Part shown: piece after piece, positions 1 to 9,115 of the stretch
Numbering within the stretch: position 1 is the first letter of the stretch
Layout of the letters: each line of letters opens with the position of its first letter
NCBI GenBank assembly: GCA_963675425.1
Contig: OY776214.1
Span: forward strand, 124,001 to 188,000
Length of the DNA stretch: 64,000 bases
Source: Sporobacter sp963675425
Lineage (GTDB): Bacteria > Bacillota > Clostridia > Oscillospirales > Oscillospiraceae
Direction: 5' to 3'
The notes under the pieces: model-generated
Databases searched by the model: none
Told to the model about the DNA's origin: nothing
What the model saw: only the letters and a program-made list of their open reading frames with translations
Translations under genes and position numbers: made by a program

Positions 1-569
1 ACGGCAACGCCATGATCCGCCTTGATCGCCTCAACCGCGCCGATCACATCAGCATATTCGATATCACCTTCACAGATACCTCCATTTTTAAACAGCTTTT
101 GATACAGAGCTCCGCGGAGCGTTTTTGTATATCCGGCATCCATAAGCGCATGCATAATGTGCTGTTTATATAAACAGGCGCTGCTTCGGGCCTTTTGCAA
201 TACCTGCTCTATTGTAATATTATAACCCGCGTTAATGATCTGCCGGGCTTGCCATAGCGATTTCTCATGCCGCCTTTTGATAATTGGATCACAAATTGCT
301 TTGATGTGGTTTACCTGCAAATCAAAGTTATATCCTAAAATATGTACCTTCTTATCGCGCTCAAAGCTGTACGCGGATATTTCGATTCCCGGGATCAGGC
401 AAATCCCATTGCCCTCCGCCGCCCGGCGGGCCTCTTCAAGGCCAACGATCGTATCATGATCGACTATCCCAATATGTGTCAGGCCGTTTTGCTTTGCAAT
501 TTTCATTGTATCGTCTATCGATACGGAGCTATCGGAAATATTCGTATGTACGTGCAAATCCGCTTTCAT
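1..569 (-). CDS. PHP-domain phosphoesterase, PhnPP-like (partial, runs off window)
   Basis: The ATG at 569 follows a GAGGG ribosome site; the frame is open to the window edge, so the C-terminus is missing. The start reads MKADLHVHTN, the HxH metal motif of the PHP superfamily, and then GIVDHDT, the second metal motif. These are metal-dependent phosphoesterases. It is the last visible gene of the phn operon. In several bacteria without PhnP, a PHP protein opens the 5-phosphoribosyl 1,2-cyclic phosphate made by C-P lyase. That family knowledge plus the position suggests the same role here; the substrate is inference. Confidence 0.85.
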   Translation of the reverse strand, partial: MKADLHVHTNISDSSVSIDDTMKIAKQNGLTHIGIVDHDTIVGLEEARRAAEGNGICLIPGIEISAYSFERDKKVHILGYNFDLQVNHIKAICDPIIKRRHEKSLWQARQIINAGYNITIEQVLQKARSSACLYKQHIMHALMDAGYTKTLRGALYQKLFKNGGICEGDIEYADVIGAVEAIKADHGVA

Positions 570-590
570 AAATTCCCTCTGAAGTGTTTT

Positions 591-698
591 CTAGTAAACG
601 TATCGATATCGCCCAAAATTTTCAATACCAGATGAAGAAATTCTGGCCGTATGGTCTACCACCCCGTTCTCAGGGATCTGCATTGCCTCTTCGTTCAT
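591..698 (-). CDS. possible 35-residue peptide between isomerase and PHP genes
   Basis: An ATG at 698 overlaps the TGA of the preceding gene as ATGA, the coupling style used throughout this operon, and the frame stops at a TAG at 591, just before the PHP gene's ribosome site. The peptide starts MNEEAMQIPENGVVD and has no recognisable domain. It could be a real small protein, a translational coupler, or the residue of a gene eroded between its neighbours. No homology could be checked. Confidence 0.3.
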   Translation of the reverse strand: MNEEAMQIPENGVVDHTARISSSGIENFGRYRYVY

Positions 699-1540
699 TT
701 CTCACCCCGGCTGATTAGCTTCTTAAACAGATCATAGCATTTTGATATATTAAGCGCGGTGGGTTCCTTCAGCTCGAACAAATATAACCCCTGATAGCTG
801 ATATCGGCAAGTGCCGCTGCAACATCTTCCCAGTCAATTGTGCCTTCGCCGAGCGGTAAATGCTCGTCGAAACAGCCATGATTATCATGTAAATGCAAAT
901 GAACCAAATCCTTATCCAACTTCCGTATCTCGTCGCCGCACGGCAGCCCGCGAATATTACTATGTCCCGTGTCAAAAATGAATTTTAAGTTATCGGCCTG
1001 GATCAAGGATTTAAAGGTTTTCAGTTCATCGGCATTTTTTGTAAGCATGCATTGGAAAAAAATATTCTCAAGAGCAATCGTCATATCGTATTGTTTTGCG
1101 ACCGCACACATATGTTCACAAATGTTGACCATTCGGTTTTGTTTTTGCTGCTGTAAACTTTGGAGCGCTTGTCCGCCCGGCGGATAAAACAGGCATTCAC
1201 CGAGTAAACCGCCGTGTACGACGATTATTTTTGTATTGTATTTTGCGCCGAATTCACAGGCTCTTCTCAATTCATCCAAAAGGGCATTTTGTATACGCCG
1301 GCTCGGTGTTGCCATATCGTATGGGAAAAAATGCAGCGATACGTCCAACTGATGATTTTTTATCAGCCGATCGGCGGAGTAGTACATATTTTTTACGAGG
1401 CTTTCATCAATCATATCGTTTGCAAAATCATCGGCTAAAAATAATTCAACGCCTCTTATATCCGGCGTCTGAGCAAGGAGCGTATCGAGGCGGTCGATTT
1501 CTTCGTTTGATATTGCGCCCAAATTAAATCCAAATTTCAT
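695..1540 (-). CDS. sugar-phosphate isomerase/epimerase-like TIM barrel
   Basis: 281 aa, starting MKFGFNLGAIS. It shows the xylose isomerase-like/AP endonuclease 2 barrel pattern: IIVVHGG near residue 107, ALENIFF near 155, FIFDTGHSN near 190 and LVHLHLHDNHG near 215, which supply the usual His/Glu/Asp metal ligands. It sits between the binding-protein gene and the PHP gene in the phn operon, so it may act on a ribose phosphate released from C-P lyase chemistry. The family is clear; the substrate is not visible. Confidence 0.75.
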   Translation of the reverse strand: MKFGFNLGAISNEEIDRLDTLLAQTPDIRGVELFLADDFANDMIDESLVKNMYYSADRLIKNHQLDVSLHFFPYDMATPSRRIQNALLDELRRACEFGAKYNTKIIVVHGGLLGECLFYPPGGQALQSLQQQKQNRMVNICEHMCAVAKQYDMTIALENIFFQCMLTKNADELKTFKSLIQADNLKFIFDTGHSNIRGLPCGDEIRKLDKDLVHLHLHDNHGCFDEHLPLGEGTIDWEDVAAALADISYQGLYLFELKEPTALNISKCYDLFKKLISRGEK

Positions 1541-1636
1541 AGTGTGCCTCCTTTAACACTGGTTTAGCATCATTCCATGTTACGTTTTGACTGGCTGCGG
1601 CCCTTTAAGGAACCTCAGCCAGCCAATCGTTTGCCA

Positions 1637-2971
1637 TTACCGATTCAAAATCGCGTTGACTTCTTCAGCCAGCTCATCCAGGCTGGGTTTTATATCCAAA
1701 TTTTCCGTCCAGATTTCCATCAGTCTCTGAGACATCAGATCTTCAATTTCTACAAATTCACCCGAGGTGGGACGCAAACTTGAGTACTGCAATTCTTCAA
1801 AAGCAACTTCAATTCCCGGATACCGGGCAATACCGTTTTGAAGCGTCTCGGTTTCCATTGCCGACTGCTGCGTCGGAAGATATCCGGTATTGACTGAGGC
1901 AAAAGCACTTTGCTCAGGTTCGGATACCCACTTCATGAACTCAAAAGCCGCCGCTTTTTCATTATCCGTACCCGTATTGCCCAGATACAGGTTCGCTCCG
2001 CCAACCGGCACGCCGATGGTGCCGTCTTCTCCTGCCGGAATCATGTGGACGGAAAACGCCAGGCCAGACGGTCCCCACATCGTTTCAGTAGCCATGACGT
2101 AAACGCCGATGCTTTGGAAAATCATCGCCATATCAGGATCGACAACCGAAGCGTAGTACGTGTTCATATCAGTGGGACCGAGCATATCAACCAAACCCTT
2201 TTCATAAAGGTTGTCTATGTACTCCACCAGCCGGACAGCGCCTTCCCGATTGATATAACATTCCGTTTCATCTTCGTTAAATAGCGCCGCGTTTGAATAG
2301 CTGAGTAATAACGCCTCAATAATCCACGTCTCGTTCATCATTAGCGTTGTAGGCGCTTTGCCGGTCTGGTCATAAACGTCCTGCAAAAATTCTTCCAGCT
2401 CATCAAACGATTCAGGTGCCTTGAGATCACCGCTCAGGCGGTCCAGAAGCGAATCGTTAATGTACATGACCGGGAGGCTGCGAAAATGCGGAAATGCATA
2501 CATCTGCCCGTCTACAAACAGATTTCCAGTATCGCCGATCGTGAATACACTGTTGTCAAAATCATTTGCCGTGATGTACGGTTCAAGATTCACAATGACC
2601 TCATCTTCCGCAAATCCGTGCGTCATCGCCACTTCATCGACAAACACATTCGGCAGCGTTCCGGCAATGGACGCGGAATTGATCTTCTGCTCCGCCTCGT
2701 AATAATCCCCCTGATATACCGGCGTAACATGAATGTTGAGCTCTTTGCCCCTGGTCTCGTTAAACATATCCGCCAGCTGCTGATTAACCTCTTCCACCGT
2801 ACAGGTCCAGAACGTAATTTCTACAACCTCATCGGTTTTTTCATACGGCTGCACCTGATTTTCCTGCGTCCGATCCGTTTCAGCATCTCTGTGCGCCGTT
2901 TGGCTGCAGCCGGCAGCAAAGAGCATGCATGAAACCAAAAAGATAATCAAAACTCTTCTCAGCATATTCAT
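1637..2971 (-). CDS. ABC transporter solute-binding lipoprotein, family 1 (UgpB-like)
   Basis: 444 aa with a lipoprotein signal (lipobox LFAAGCS, Cys about residue 22) and the fold-typical start EITFWTCTVEEVNQ. Typical family-1 segments follow: DEVAMTHGFAEDE, YAFPHFRSLPVMYIN and VGGANLYLGNTG. It is clearly paralogous to the protein at 15862-17196. It belongs to the importer whose permeases and ATPase lie directly upstream, after phnL. There is no PhnD in the cluster, so this may be the receptor for a phosphonate or glycerophospho-compound. The ligand is inference. Confidence 0.88.
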   Translation of the reverse strand: MNMLRRVLIIFLVSCMLFAAGCSQTAHRDAETDRTQENQVQPYEKTDEVVEITFWTCTVEEVNQQLADMFNETRGKELNIHVTPVYQGDYYEAEQKINSASIAGTLPNVFVDEVAMTHGFAEDEVIVNLEPYITANDFDNSVFTIGDTGNLFVDGQMYAFPHFRSLPVMYINDSLLDRLSGDLKAPESFDELEEFLQDVYDQTGKAPTTLMMNETWIIEALLLSYSNAALFNEDETECYINREGAVRLVEYIDNLYEKGLVDMLGPTDMNTYYASVVDPDMAMIFQSIGVYVMATETMWGPSGLAFSVHMIPAGEDGTIGVPVGGANLYLGNTGTDNEKAAAFEFMKWVSEPEQSAFASVNTGYLPTQQSAMETETLQNGIARYPGIEVAFEELQYSSLRPTSGEFVEIEDLMSQRLMEIWTENLDIKPSLDELAEEVNAILNR

Positions 2972-3018
2972 TTCTCCATTCTATAAAGTTTATATTAACG
3001 AATTGCCAAAGCGGCCAT

Positions 3019-3846
3019 TCATTTAATACCCGTATAGGAAAACGCCCTGACAATCTGTTTTCTGGCAAATATAAAAACAATAATAATCGGTACAACGATA
3101 AGCATATTGCCCGCCATAACAACCTGCGGGTTCAGGCTCTCGGCGCTTTGGAGCTGCTGGATGCCGATCATCAGCGTTCGGATATCATCGTTGGTCGTCC
3201 AAACCAATGGATATAAATAATTGTTCCAGGTATTGATAAAGGTAAACAGCCCGATGGTGACGATCGTAGGATAGGCCATCGGCATCATGATCGTATAAAT
3301 GATCTTGAACTCACTGGCATTATCCAGCCTTGCCGCTTCCAATACGGCGTCCGGCACCTGCATAAACGTCTGACGGAGCAAAAAGATGGCCAGGCCGCTT
3401 GCAACAAAGGGAATAATCAGCGTAATCATTTTATTAATCAGACCGATTTTGACATACATAATAAATATAGGCAGGACGATCAGCTGCCCGGGGATCATCA
3501 GCGTTGCCAGAACGAGTCCGAAAAAAAACTTCTTCCCATGAAACTCATACCGCGCAAACGCATACGCAGCCGGTATAACAACAAGCACTTGCCCTGCCAG
3601 GGTGCCCAGCGTCATGATTGCGGAATTTTTCGCATAGTGCAAAAAATCGATGCTCGTAAACGCTTCAACAAAGTTCGACCATTGAATTTCATCGGTGTAA
3701 AACTTGGGGGGCATTTGAAATACTTCGCCGGCTGTTTTAATGGCTGTGAGCAGCATCCAGTAAAAGGGCGCCAGAAAAATAAAGATTAATATGATATTTA
3801 CAGCGTTTCTTGATAAAAATCGCGCTACTTTCAAGCCTTTGTTCAT
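3019..3846 (-). CDS. ABC importer permease, MalG/UgpE type
   Basis: 275 aa with six predicted membrane segments and the EAA loop EAARLDNASEFKIIYTIMMP, which docks the ATPase. It ends SYTGIK, typical of this family. It lies 8 bp downstream of the partner permease at 3855-6081. Its close paralogue is at 17226-18056. It is intact, but its partner subunit is destroyed by an insertion sequence, so the transporter is probably dead in this strain. Confidence 0.9.
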   Translation of the reverse strand: MNKGLKVARFLSRNAVNIILIFIFLAPFYWMLLTAIKTAGEVFQMPPKFYTDEIQWSNFVEAFTSIDFLHYAKNSAIMTLGTLAGQVLVVIPAAYAFARYEFHGKKFFFGLVLATLMIPGQLIVLPIFIMYVKIGLINKMITLIIPFVASGLAIFLLRQTFMQVPDAVLEAARLDNASEFKIIYTIMMPMAYPTIVTIGLFTFINTWNNYLYPLVWTTNDDIRTLMIGIQQLQSAESLNPQVVMAGNMLIVVPIIIVFIFARKQIVRAFSYTGIK

Positions 3847-4672
3847 AGGGCCTCCTAACGGTAATGCACGCGCTTACTAAGCATTTTGAAATAAACGATT
3901 GTCAACAATCCGATAATGACCATTAAGATCACCGACATCGCCGCTGAATAGCCGACACGATAGTATTCAAAGCCCTGCTTATAGATACCGAATACGAGCG
4001 TATTGGTGGCGTTATTCGGCCCGCCCTGCGTCATGATATTGATCGAATCAAACACCTGAAACGACGCGATGATATTTATAATCGTCAGGAAAAAAATCGT
4101 CGGCGATATCATTTTCAGCGTGATATTAACCAATATGGACGTTTTAGAAGCGTTGTCGAGCCGGGCGGCATCGTATAAATGCACCGGGACCGCCGCCAGC
4201 GCAGACATAATCAGCAGAGAATTGTACCCGACAGATTTCCACACCGAAACCAAGACAAGTGAGAACAACGCGACATTTGGATCCGAAAGCCAGCCGACCG
4301 ACGCAATCCCAAACCAGCTTAAGATAATATTCAGCAGGCCTGAATCCTTATTCATCAGCCACATCCACAGAATTGAAACGGACACCAGCGGTATAACGTT
4401 TGGCGTAAAACTCAGCGTTGTAATAAAGCTGTTAATGCGCGTATTCCGGTGTAAAAACAACGCAAGCATTAAGGCAACGGAAATTGACAGCATCACATTC
4501 ATAACCATAAACCAAATGGTGTTGCCGAGAGACTCCATAAAATCGGCGTTATTATACAGCTGCACGTAATTGCCGATACCGATGAATTCTGGAGTTCCTC
4601 TCATGCGCCAGCTGAAAAAGCTGATAACGATATTATAGATAATGGGGTAAATGTAAAAGACAGCTATAATGA

Positions 4673-4680
4673 TAATTGCC
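4673..4680. repeat. 8-bp target site duplication, left copy
   Basis: TAATTGCC at 4673-4680 is repeated exactly at 6027-6034, flanking the element at 4681-6026. Eight to nine bp is the usual duplication length for IS256-family insertion. Confidence 0.9.
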
Positions 4681-6026
4681 GGTAGTGTCCAAAATATTGT
4701 GTAAACCTCCGAAGTCAGATAGAATAAAAATGACTTTGGAGGTTTTAACTATGGCAAGGAAAGAACGCAAGGACAACAGCAAGCTCCGGGAGCTAATGGA
4801 GGAGTATGGCGTCAAGACAATGGAGGACGTTCACACCTTTGTGAAGATGCTTACGGCAGAGACGATCCAGACAGCGCTGGACGCGGAGCTTGAGAGCGAA
4901 CTTGGATATTCAAAGTACGACTACAAAAACAAACAGACAGACAATAGTCGGAACGGATATTCGCAGAAGACGGTTCAAGGCAGCATGGGAGAGCTGGAGA
5001 TCAACGTTCCCCGAGACCGTAAAGGCGAGTTCGAACCTCAGCTTGTGAAGAAGCATCAGACGGATGTGTCCAGCATCGAAGACAAGGTCATATTCCTGTA
5101 TTCACAAGGGGTATCTACCCGTGACATCCAGAAAACGATGCGGGAGATGTACGGGATAGAAGTTGATGACAGCCGTGTAAGCAAGATCACAGACAAGCTG
5201 CTGCCCGTGATACGGGAATGGCAGGAGCGTCCGCTTCAAAGCGTGTATGCAATGGTGATTCTGGACGCGGTACACTACAGTATTCGGGAAAACGGTATAG
5301 TTACCAAGAAAGCTGCCTATGTGGCAATAGGTACGGATCTTGAAGGTAAAAAGGATGTCCTTGGCATTTGGTTGGGCGCAAATGAATCAGCAAAATATTG
5401 GTTGAATGTACTGACGGGCTTGAAGAATCGTGGAGTGAAAGATATACTCATAGCATCTGTGGACGGCCTTTCCGGCTTTGTAGAGGCCATTCACACGGCG
5501 TTTCCTCAAACTGAAGTTCAGCGCTGCATTATCCACCAGATTCGGGCCTCCACGCGGTATGTGAGCTACAAGGACGTCAAGGCATTCTCTGCTGATCTGA
5601 AGCCAATCTACAAGGCGGCGACGGAAGAAGCCGCACTTGCCGCGCTGGATGATTTAGAGGCCAAGTGGGGTGCCAAATATGCCCTTGGCGTAAAGAGCTG
5701 GCGGGTCAACTGGCCGGAGCTTTCCACCATGTTCAAATATCCGCCGGAGATTCGCACGCTGATTTACACCACCAACGCCATCGAGAATTTCAATCGTCAG
5801 CTGCGGAAGGTGACCAAGACCAAGAGCGCCTTCGTTTCCGACGACGCTCTTATGAAAATTCTCTACCTAGCGACCATGAATATTACTGAGAAATGGACTA
5901 TGCCCATTAGGAATTGGGGTACGATTTTAGACCATCTCATGATTTACTTCGGCGACAGAGTTGAGGTCAGAATCTAATTCCGTATTTCTCTGACTTTGGA
6001 CTTTACACAAATTTTTACGCGCTACC
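4681..6026 (+). mobile_element. IS256-family insertion sequence, copy 1 (1346 bp)
   Basis: Imperfect terminal inverted repeats begin GGTAG and share TTGTGTAAA and AAGTCAGA further in. The element carries one transposase gene and is flanked by the perfect duplication TAATTGCC. It is the same length as, and nearly identical to, the copy at 31903-33248; I see two base differences (one changes Ala to Thr in the transposase, one near the right end). The near identity points to recent transposition. Confidence 0.95.
4751..5977 (+). CDS. IS256-family (Mutator-type) transposase, copy 1
   Basis: 408 aa from the ATG at 4751, which has GGAGG 8 nt upstream; the frame opens further upstream only across the IS end. 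DDE residues are visible as ILDAVHYS, IASVDGLSG and the Glu of TNAIENFNRQLRK, and the IHQIR box is present. It differs from copy 2 by Ala in KKAAYVAIG. It looks intact and should be active. Confidence 0.95.
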   Translation: MARKERKDNSKLRELMEEYGVKTMEDVHTFVKMLTAETIQTALDAELESELGYSKYDYKNKQTDNSRNGYSQKTVQGSMGELEINVPRDRKGEFEPQLVKKHQTDVSSIEDKVIFLYSQGVSTRDIQKTMREMYGIEVDDSRVSKITDKLLPVIREWQERPLQSVYAMVILDAVHYSIRENGIVTKKAAYVAIGTDLEGKKDVLGIWLGANESAKYWLNVLTGLKNRGVKDILIASVDGLSGFVEAIHTAFPQTEVQRCIIHQIRASTRYVSYKDVKAFSADLKPIYKAATEEAALAALDDLEAKWGAKYALGVKSWRVNWPELSTMFKYPPEIRTLIYTTNAIENFNRQLRKVTKTKSAFVSDDALMKILYLATMNITEKWTMPIRNWGTILDHLMIYFGDRVEVRI

Positions 6027-6077
6027 TAATTGCCGGTGCGATCAGCAGATAAGGCAGCCACTTTTTTTGTATCCGTT

Positions 6078-7145
6078 TCATGCGCCGGCCTCTTCATTCA
6101 ACTCCCGACAGAGGCGTTCTCCTGTTTCATCAAATAAAAACAAATGCTTTTTCTTTATAAACACCTCCGTCTTGTCAAATCGAAGGTCTAGATCGTCAAA
6201 GTATTTAACCGTTATCATTTCGCCGTTTTCCAGCTGTATCTTATAGAGCACTTCGCTGCCTAGCACCTCATGCGTAATGAGCTGCCCGCGAAGCTTAATG
6301 CCCTTTTTATGGCTAAACTCGTCATCGGCAACAAATTTAATTTTCTCCGGCCGAAACCCTATGTATCTAGCAGACGCCGGGAGACCAAAATCATTCATGT
6401 TTTTGCACAAATCAACGCCGATGATATTCATCGGGGGCGTTCCTATAAATTTGGCCGAAAAAATGCTTTTCGGATCGGTATAGATCGTGTGCGGCGACCC
6501 TTCCTGTACGATTTCTCCGCTGTTCATCAGCACCACTTTGGTACCCATGCTCATGGCCTCCACCTGATCGTGCGTCACATAGACAAATGTGGCACCGATA
6601 TCCCTATGTAGCTTAATGAGCTGTGTTCGTAAGTCTTGCCTCAGTTTGGCATCCAGATTTGACAACGGCTCATCCATTAAAAAAACCTGTGGCTTTTTCA
6701 CCATTGCCCGCGCCAGGGCCACTCGCTGGCGCTCCCCGCCTGAAAGTTGATGCGGCTTTTTATTCAAATGAGCCGTCAGCCCCACTGTTTTAGCAATCTC
6801 GTTGATGATGCGGCTTCTTTCGTTTTTAGGTACTTTATTGTTTTTCAGCCCGTATTCAATGTTTCCGTTTACCGTCATGGTGGGATACAGCGCATAGTTT
6901 TGAAAAACCATTGCCACGCCGCGCTTTCCCGGCTCCACCGAGGCCATACTCTTTTCCCCGATATAAATGTCGCCGCCGGTGACGCTTTCGAGGCCGGCAA
7001 TCATACGCAGTACGGTCGATTTACCGCAGCCGGAGGGCCCCACTAATACGGTGAAGCTGCCGGCGTCGATACGCAAATTCAGTCTTTCGATAATTGTCTT
7101 AGCGCCATAATTCTTTTTCAGATTGTTTAACACAATACTGCTCAT
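6078..7145 (-). CDS. ABC importer ATPase, MalK/UgpC family
   Basis: The start at 7145 (MSSIVLNNLKKNYG) follows GGAGAT and fits the family; a longer frame reaches 7211 without a ribosome site. Walker A is GPSGCGKST, signature LSGGERQRVALARA, Walker B VFLMDEP, H-loop YVTHDQVEAMSMG, then the C-terminal OB-type regulatory region (about 355 aa in all). It follows phnL by 66 bp and couples by ATGA to the broken permease. It would power the Ugp-type importer of this operon. Confidence 0.92.
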   Translation of the reverse strand: MSSIVLNNLKKNYGAKTIIERLNLRIDAGSFTVLVGPSGCGKSTVLRMIAGLESVTGGDIYIGEKSMASVEPGKRGVAMVFQNYALYPTMTVNGNIEYGLKNNKVPKNERSRIINEIAKTVGLTAHLNKKPHQLSGGERQRVALARAMVKKPQVFLMDEPLSNLDAKLRQDLRTQLIKLHRDIGATFVYVTHDQVEAMSMGTKVVLMNSGEIVQEGSPHTIYTDPKSIFSAKFIGTPPMNIIGVDLCKNMNDFGLPASARYIGFRPEKIKFVADDEFSHKKGIKLRGQLITHEVLGSEVLYKIQLENGEMITVKYFDDLDLRFDKTEVFIKKKHLFLFDETGERLCRELNEEAGA

Positions 7146-7211
7146 ATTAAATCTCCATATAACAATTCGGCCTGACGCTCTTTCTGCACCCGGTCCGCAG
7201 CCCGCCCACAC

Positions 7212-7916
7212 TCAAGCCCTGCTGTCGATTATCCCTTTACTCATATCAAATTCCTTGTCGCAAAGGCCATCCATAAACTCAATATCATGAAAAATCCCAA
7301 GCATGGTTGTTCCTTCGTTTTTAAGCTGTTCAATCAGCATCCTGACCCGCTGCTTGGATGCGGCGTCAAGCGAAGCCGTCGGCTCATCCAGCAATAATAA
7401 CCTCGGTTTTTTTACCATCGCCGAGGCTATATTCAGCCTGAGTTTTTCACCACCTGAAAAGTTGACGGGATAGCTGTCCCAGAGCTCTTTATCCAGATCA
7501 AAATGCGCCAGAATTTGCGCTGCGGCCCGTCCGGCATTATCAATGCCGCACCCCATATCCAGCATTGATTTTTCAACCAACTGCCTTGCGGTTACACGCG
7601 GCAGTACGTTTAAGAACTGAGAAACATACCCGATTTCATATTTTCTCAAAAATATTATTTGACGTTCTGTCGCCTCAAACAGATTGATACGGCCAAATTT
7701 TTCAGATTCATAAACTATTTTGCCTTCCTGCGGCAGGTAACTGCGATATATCAGCTTTAATACCGTTGATTTCCCGGATCCGCTTTTCCCGGTTATGCCG
7801 ACAAACTCCCCGGGCGCAATATCAATCGAAATTTTGTTACACGCTTTGATATGCTTGCCCAGGTTATGCAGCGTAAACGTTTTGGACACATTTTGGATAC
7901 TAAGTATGGGCTGCAT
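7212..7916 (-). CDS. phnL: C-P lyase accessory ABC-type ATPase PhnL
   Basis: The start at 7916 (MQPILSIQNVSKTF) has GGGGAG upstream and overlaps the phnM end by 17 nt. Walker A is GKSGSGKST, signature NFSGGEKLRLNIA, Walker B LLLLDEPTASLD, H-loop GIFHDIEFM. At 234 aa it matches PhnL. In E. coli, PhnL is required with PhnGHIM for forming ribose 1-methylphosphonate triphosphate; it is not a transport protein. Confidence 0.93.
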   Translation of the reverse strand: MQPILSIQNVSKTFTLHNLGKHIKACNKISIDIAPGEFVGITGKSGSGKSTVLKLIYRSYLPQEGKIVYESEKFGRINLFEATERQIIFLRKYEIGYVSQFLNVLPRVTARQLVEKSMLDMGCGIDNAGRAAAQILAHFDLDKELWDSYPVNFSGGEKLRLNIASAMVKKPRLLLLDEPTASLDAASKQRVRMLIEQLKNEGTTMLGIFHDIEFMDGLCDKEFDMSKGIIDSRA

Positions 7917-9105
7917 GGCGATCTCCCCCCGTAACATAGTGGCTGCGCAACACTAAAGCACCGTCCACAAAACAAGCTGTAATAGACGGGAAGCCGTCTT
8001 CAAGTGTTTCGACAATTAAAAGATCCGCGCTTTTCCCAGCCTCGATGGAGCCGAGCTGTTCCCCCATGTTTACGGCTTTCGCCGGATTGAGCGTAACCAT
8101 TTTCACGATTTCTTCCATGGGATAGCCGTAGTGATTAACCAGCTTGAAAACGGCGTGAATGATACCGGCCGGATAATAGTCGCTGCACAGGATGTCGATA
8201 CAGCCATGGGCTATGGCTTCGTGCGCTGCGAGATTGCCCGCATGTGAAGCACCCAGCAGGATATTCGGCGCTCCGGCAACCGTATACATGCCCATTTCAC
8301 GCGCGTATTGCGCCACTTCCAGCGTTATCGGAAATTCTGAGATCCGCATGCCCAGCGAACGGTAATAATCCACTTTCTCCTTTGAGTCGTCATCGTGGGA
8401 CGCAAGGCTGATTCCCTTTTCAGCCGCCAGCCGGGCAATGTCTCTGCAGTCTTCATCGCTGATGACCGGTCTGTTTTTCATCTGGTCAATCTGCGCCTTG
8501 ATCCACTCGTCCGTCCTATCCGGTACGTAGTCCTTTATAATGGATTTAAACGCTTCTACATCGCCGTATTGCCCCTGGCCCGGCGCATGATTCATAAACG
8601 AAATTAAATCCACGCGGCCATCTTCTATGTACTGCTTGAGCAAGCCGATGTTATCGATGTTATCGATTTCAAACCGGGCATGAAACCGGTGGCGTATCAG
8701 GCTTTGGCGCTCGTTTGCCGCTTTTATGCAGTTGGTTAACCGCTGGACATTTTCCATTTTGCGTATTTCTTTTTTAACGTCCATCGCGTTGTTGTACAAG
8801 CTGAGCGAGTGATAAATCGTTGTAATGCCATGGAAAAGCAGTTCTTTTTCCGCTTCCTTTACGGCAATATTAAAATCGATCAGCGCCGACGGGCGCGGCG
8901 CGGCCACCTGCTCGATATAGTCGGAATGAATATCCACAAAACCCGGCATGACGTAACCGCCGCAGGCATCTATTATCTCCGCATCCTCATCAGCCGCTCG
9001 TGATGCGGGTACGATCCCTTTTATCCACGAGCCTTCAATAAGCACATCATGATTATCCAGCGTCTTATCGGGCAGTACCAGCTTACCGTTCGTTATTCTG
9101 ATCAT
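7900..9105 (-). CDS. phnM: alpha-D-ribose 1-methylphosphonate 5-triphosphate diphosphatase PhnM
   Basis: The start at 9105 (MIRITNGKLVLPD) follows GGGGACGA. About 401 aa of amidohydrolase fold: PGFVDIHSDYIEQ (HxD metal site), the PRPSALIDF segment typical of PhnM, SLASHDDDS, and CSDYYPAGI. PhnM removes pyrophosphate from the ribosyl triphosphonate to give the C-P lyase substrate. It sits 10 nt after phnK, and its 3' end overlaps phnL. Confidence 0.94.
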   Translation of the reverse strand: MIRITNGKLVLPDKTLDNHDVLIEGSWIKGIVPASRAADEDAEIIDACGGYVMPGFVDIHSDYIEQVAAPRPSALIDFNIAVKEAEKELLFHGITTIYHSLSLYNNAMDVKKEIRKMENVQRLTNCIKAANERQSLIRHRFHARFEIDNIDNIGLLKQYIEDGRVDLISFMNHAPGQGQYGDVEAFKSIIKDYVPDRTDEWIKAQIDQMKNRPVISDEDCRDIARLAAEKGISLASHDDDSKEKVDYYRSLGMRISEFPITLEVAQYAREMGMYTVAGAPNILLGASHAGNLAAHEAIAHGCIDILCSDYYPAGIIHAVFKLVNHYGYPMEEIVKMVTLNPAKAVNMGEQLGSIEAGKSADLLIVETLEDGFPSITACFVDGALVLRSHYVTGGDRHAAHT

Positions 9106-9115
9106 CTTCGTCCCC

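Larger units (their letters stand above)
3855..6081 (-). pseudogene. ABC importer permease (MalF/UgpA type) interrupted by IS256 element
   Basis: The ATG at 6081 overlaps the stop of the ATPase gene (ATGA, 6078-6081). The N-terminal codons read MKRIQKKWLPYLLIAP up to 6035; then an IS256-family element occupies 4681-6026, and the rest continues at 4680. Removing the element plus one 8-bp duplicate rejoins the frame exactly and gives 290 aa, the normal family length and colinear with the paralogue at 18066-18977. The remaining ORF after the IS starts internally at MRGTPEFIG (4604). The EAA loop AARLDNASKTSILVNI is in the 3' part. Confidence 0.9.
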
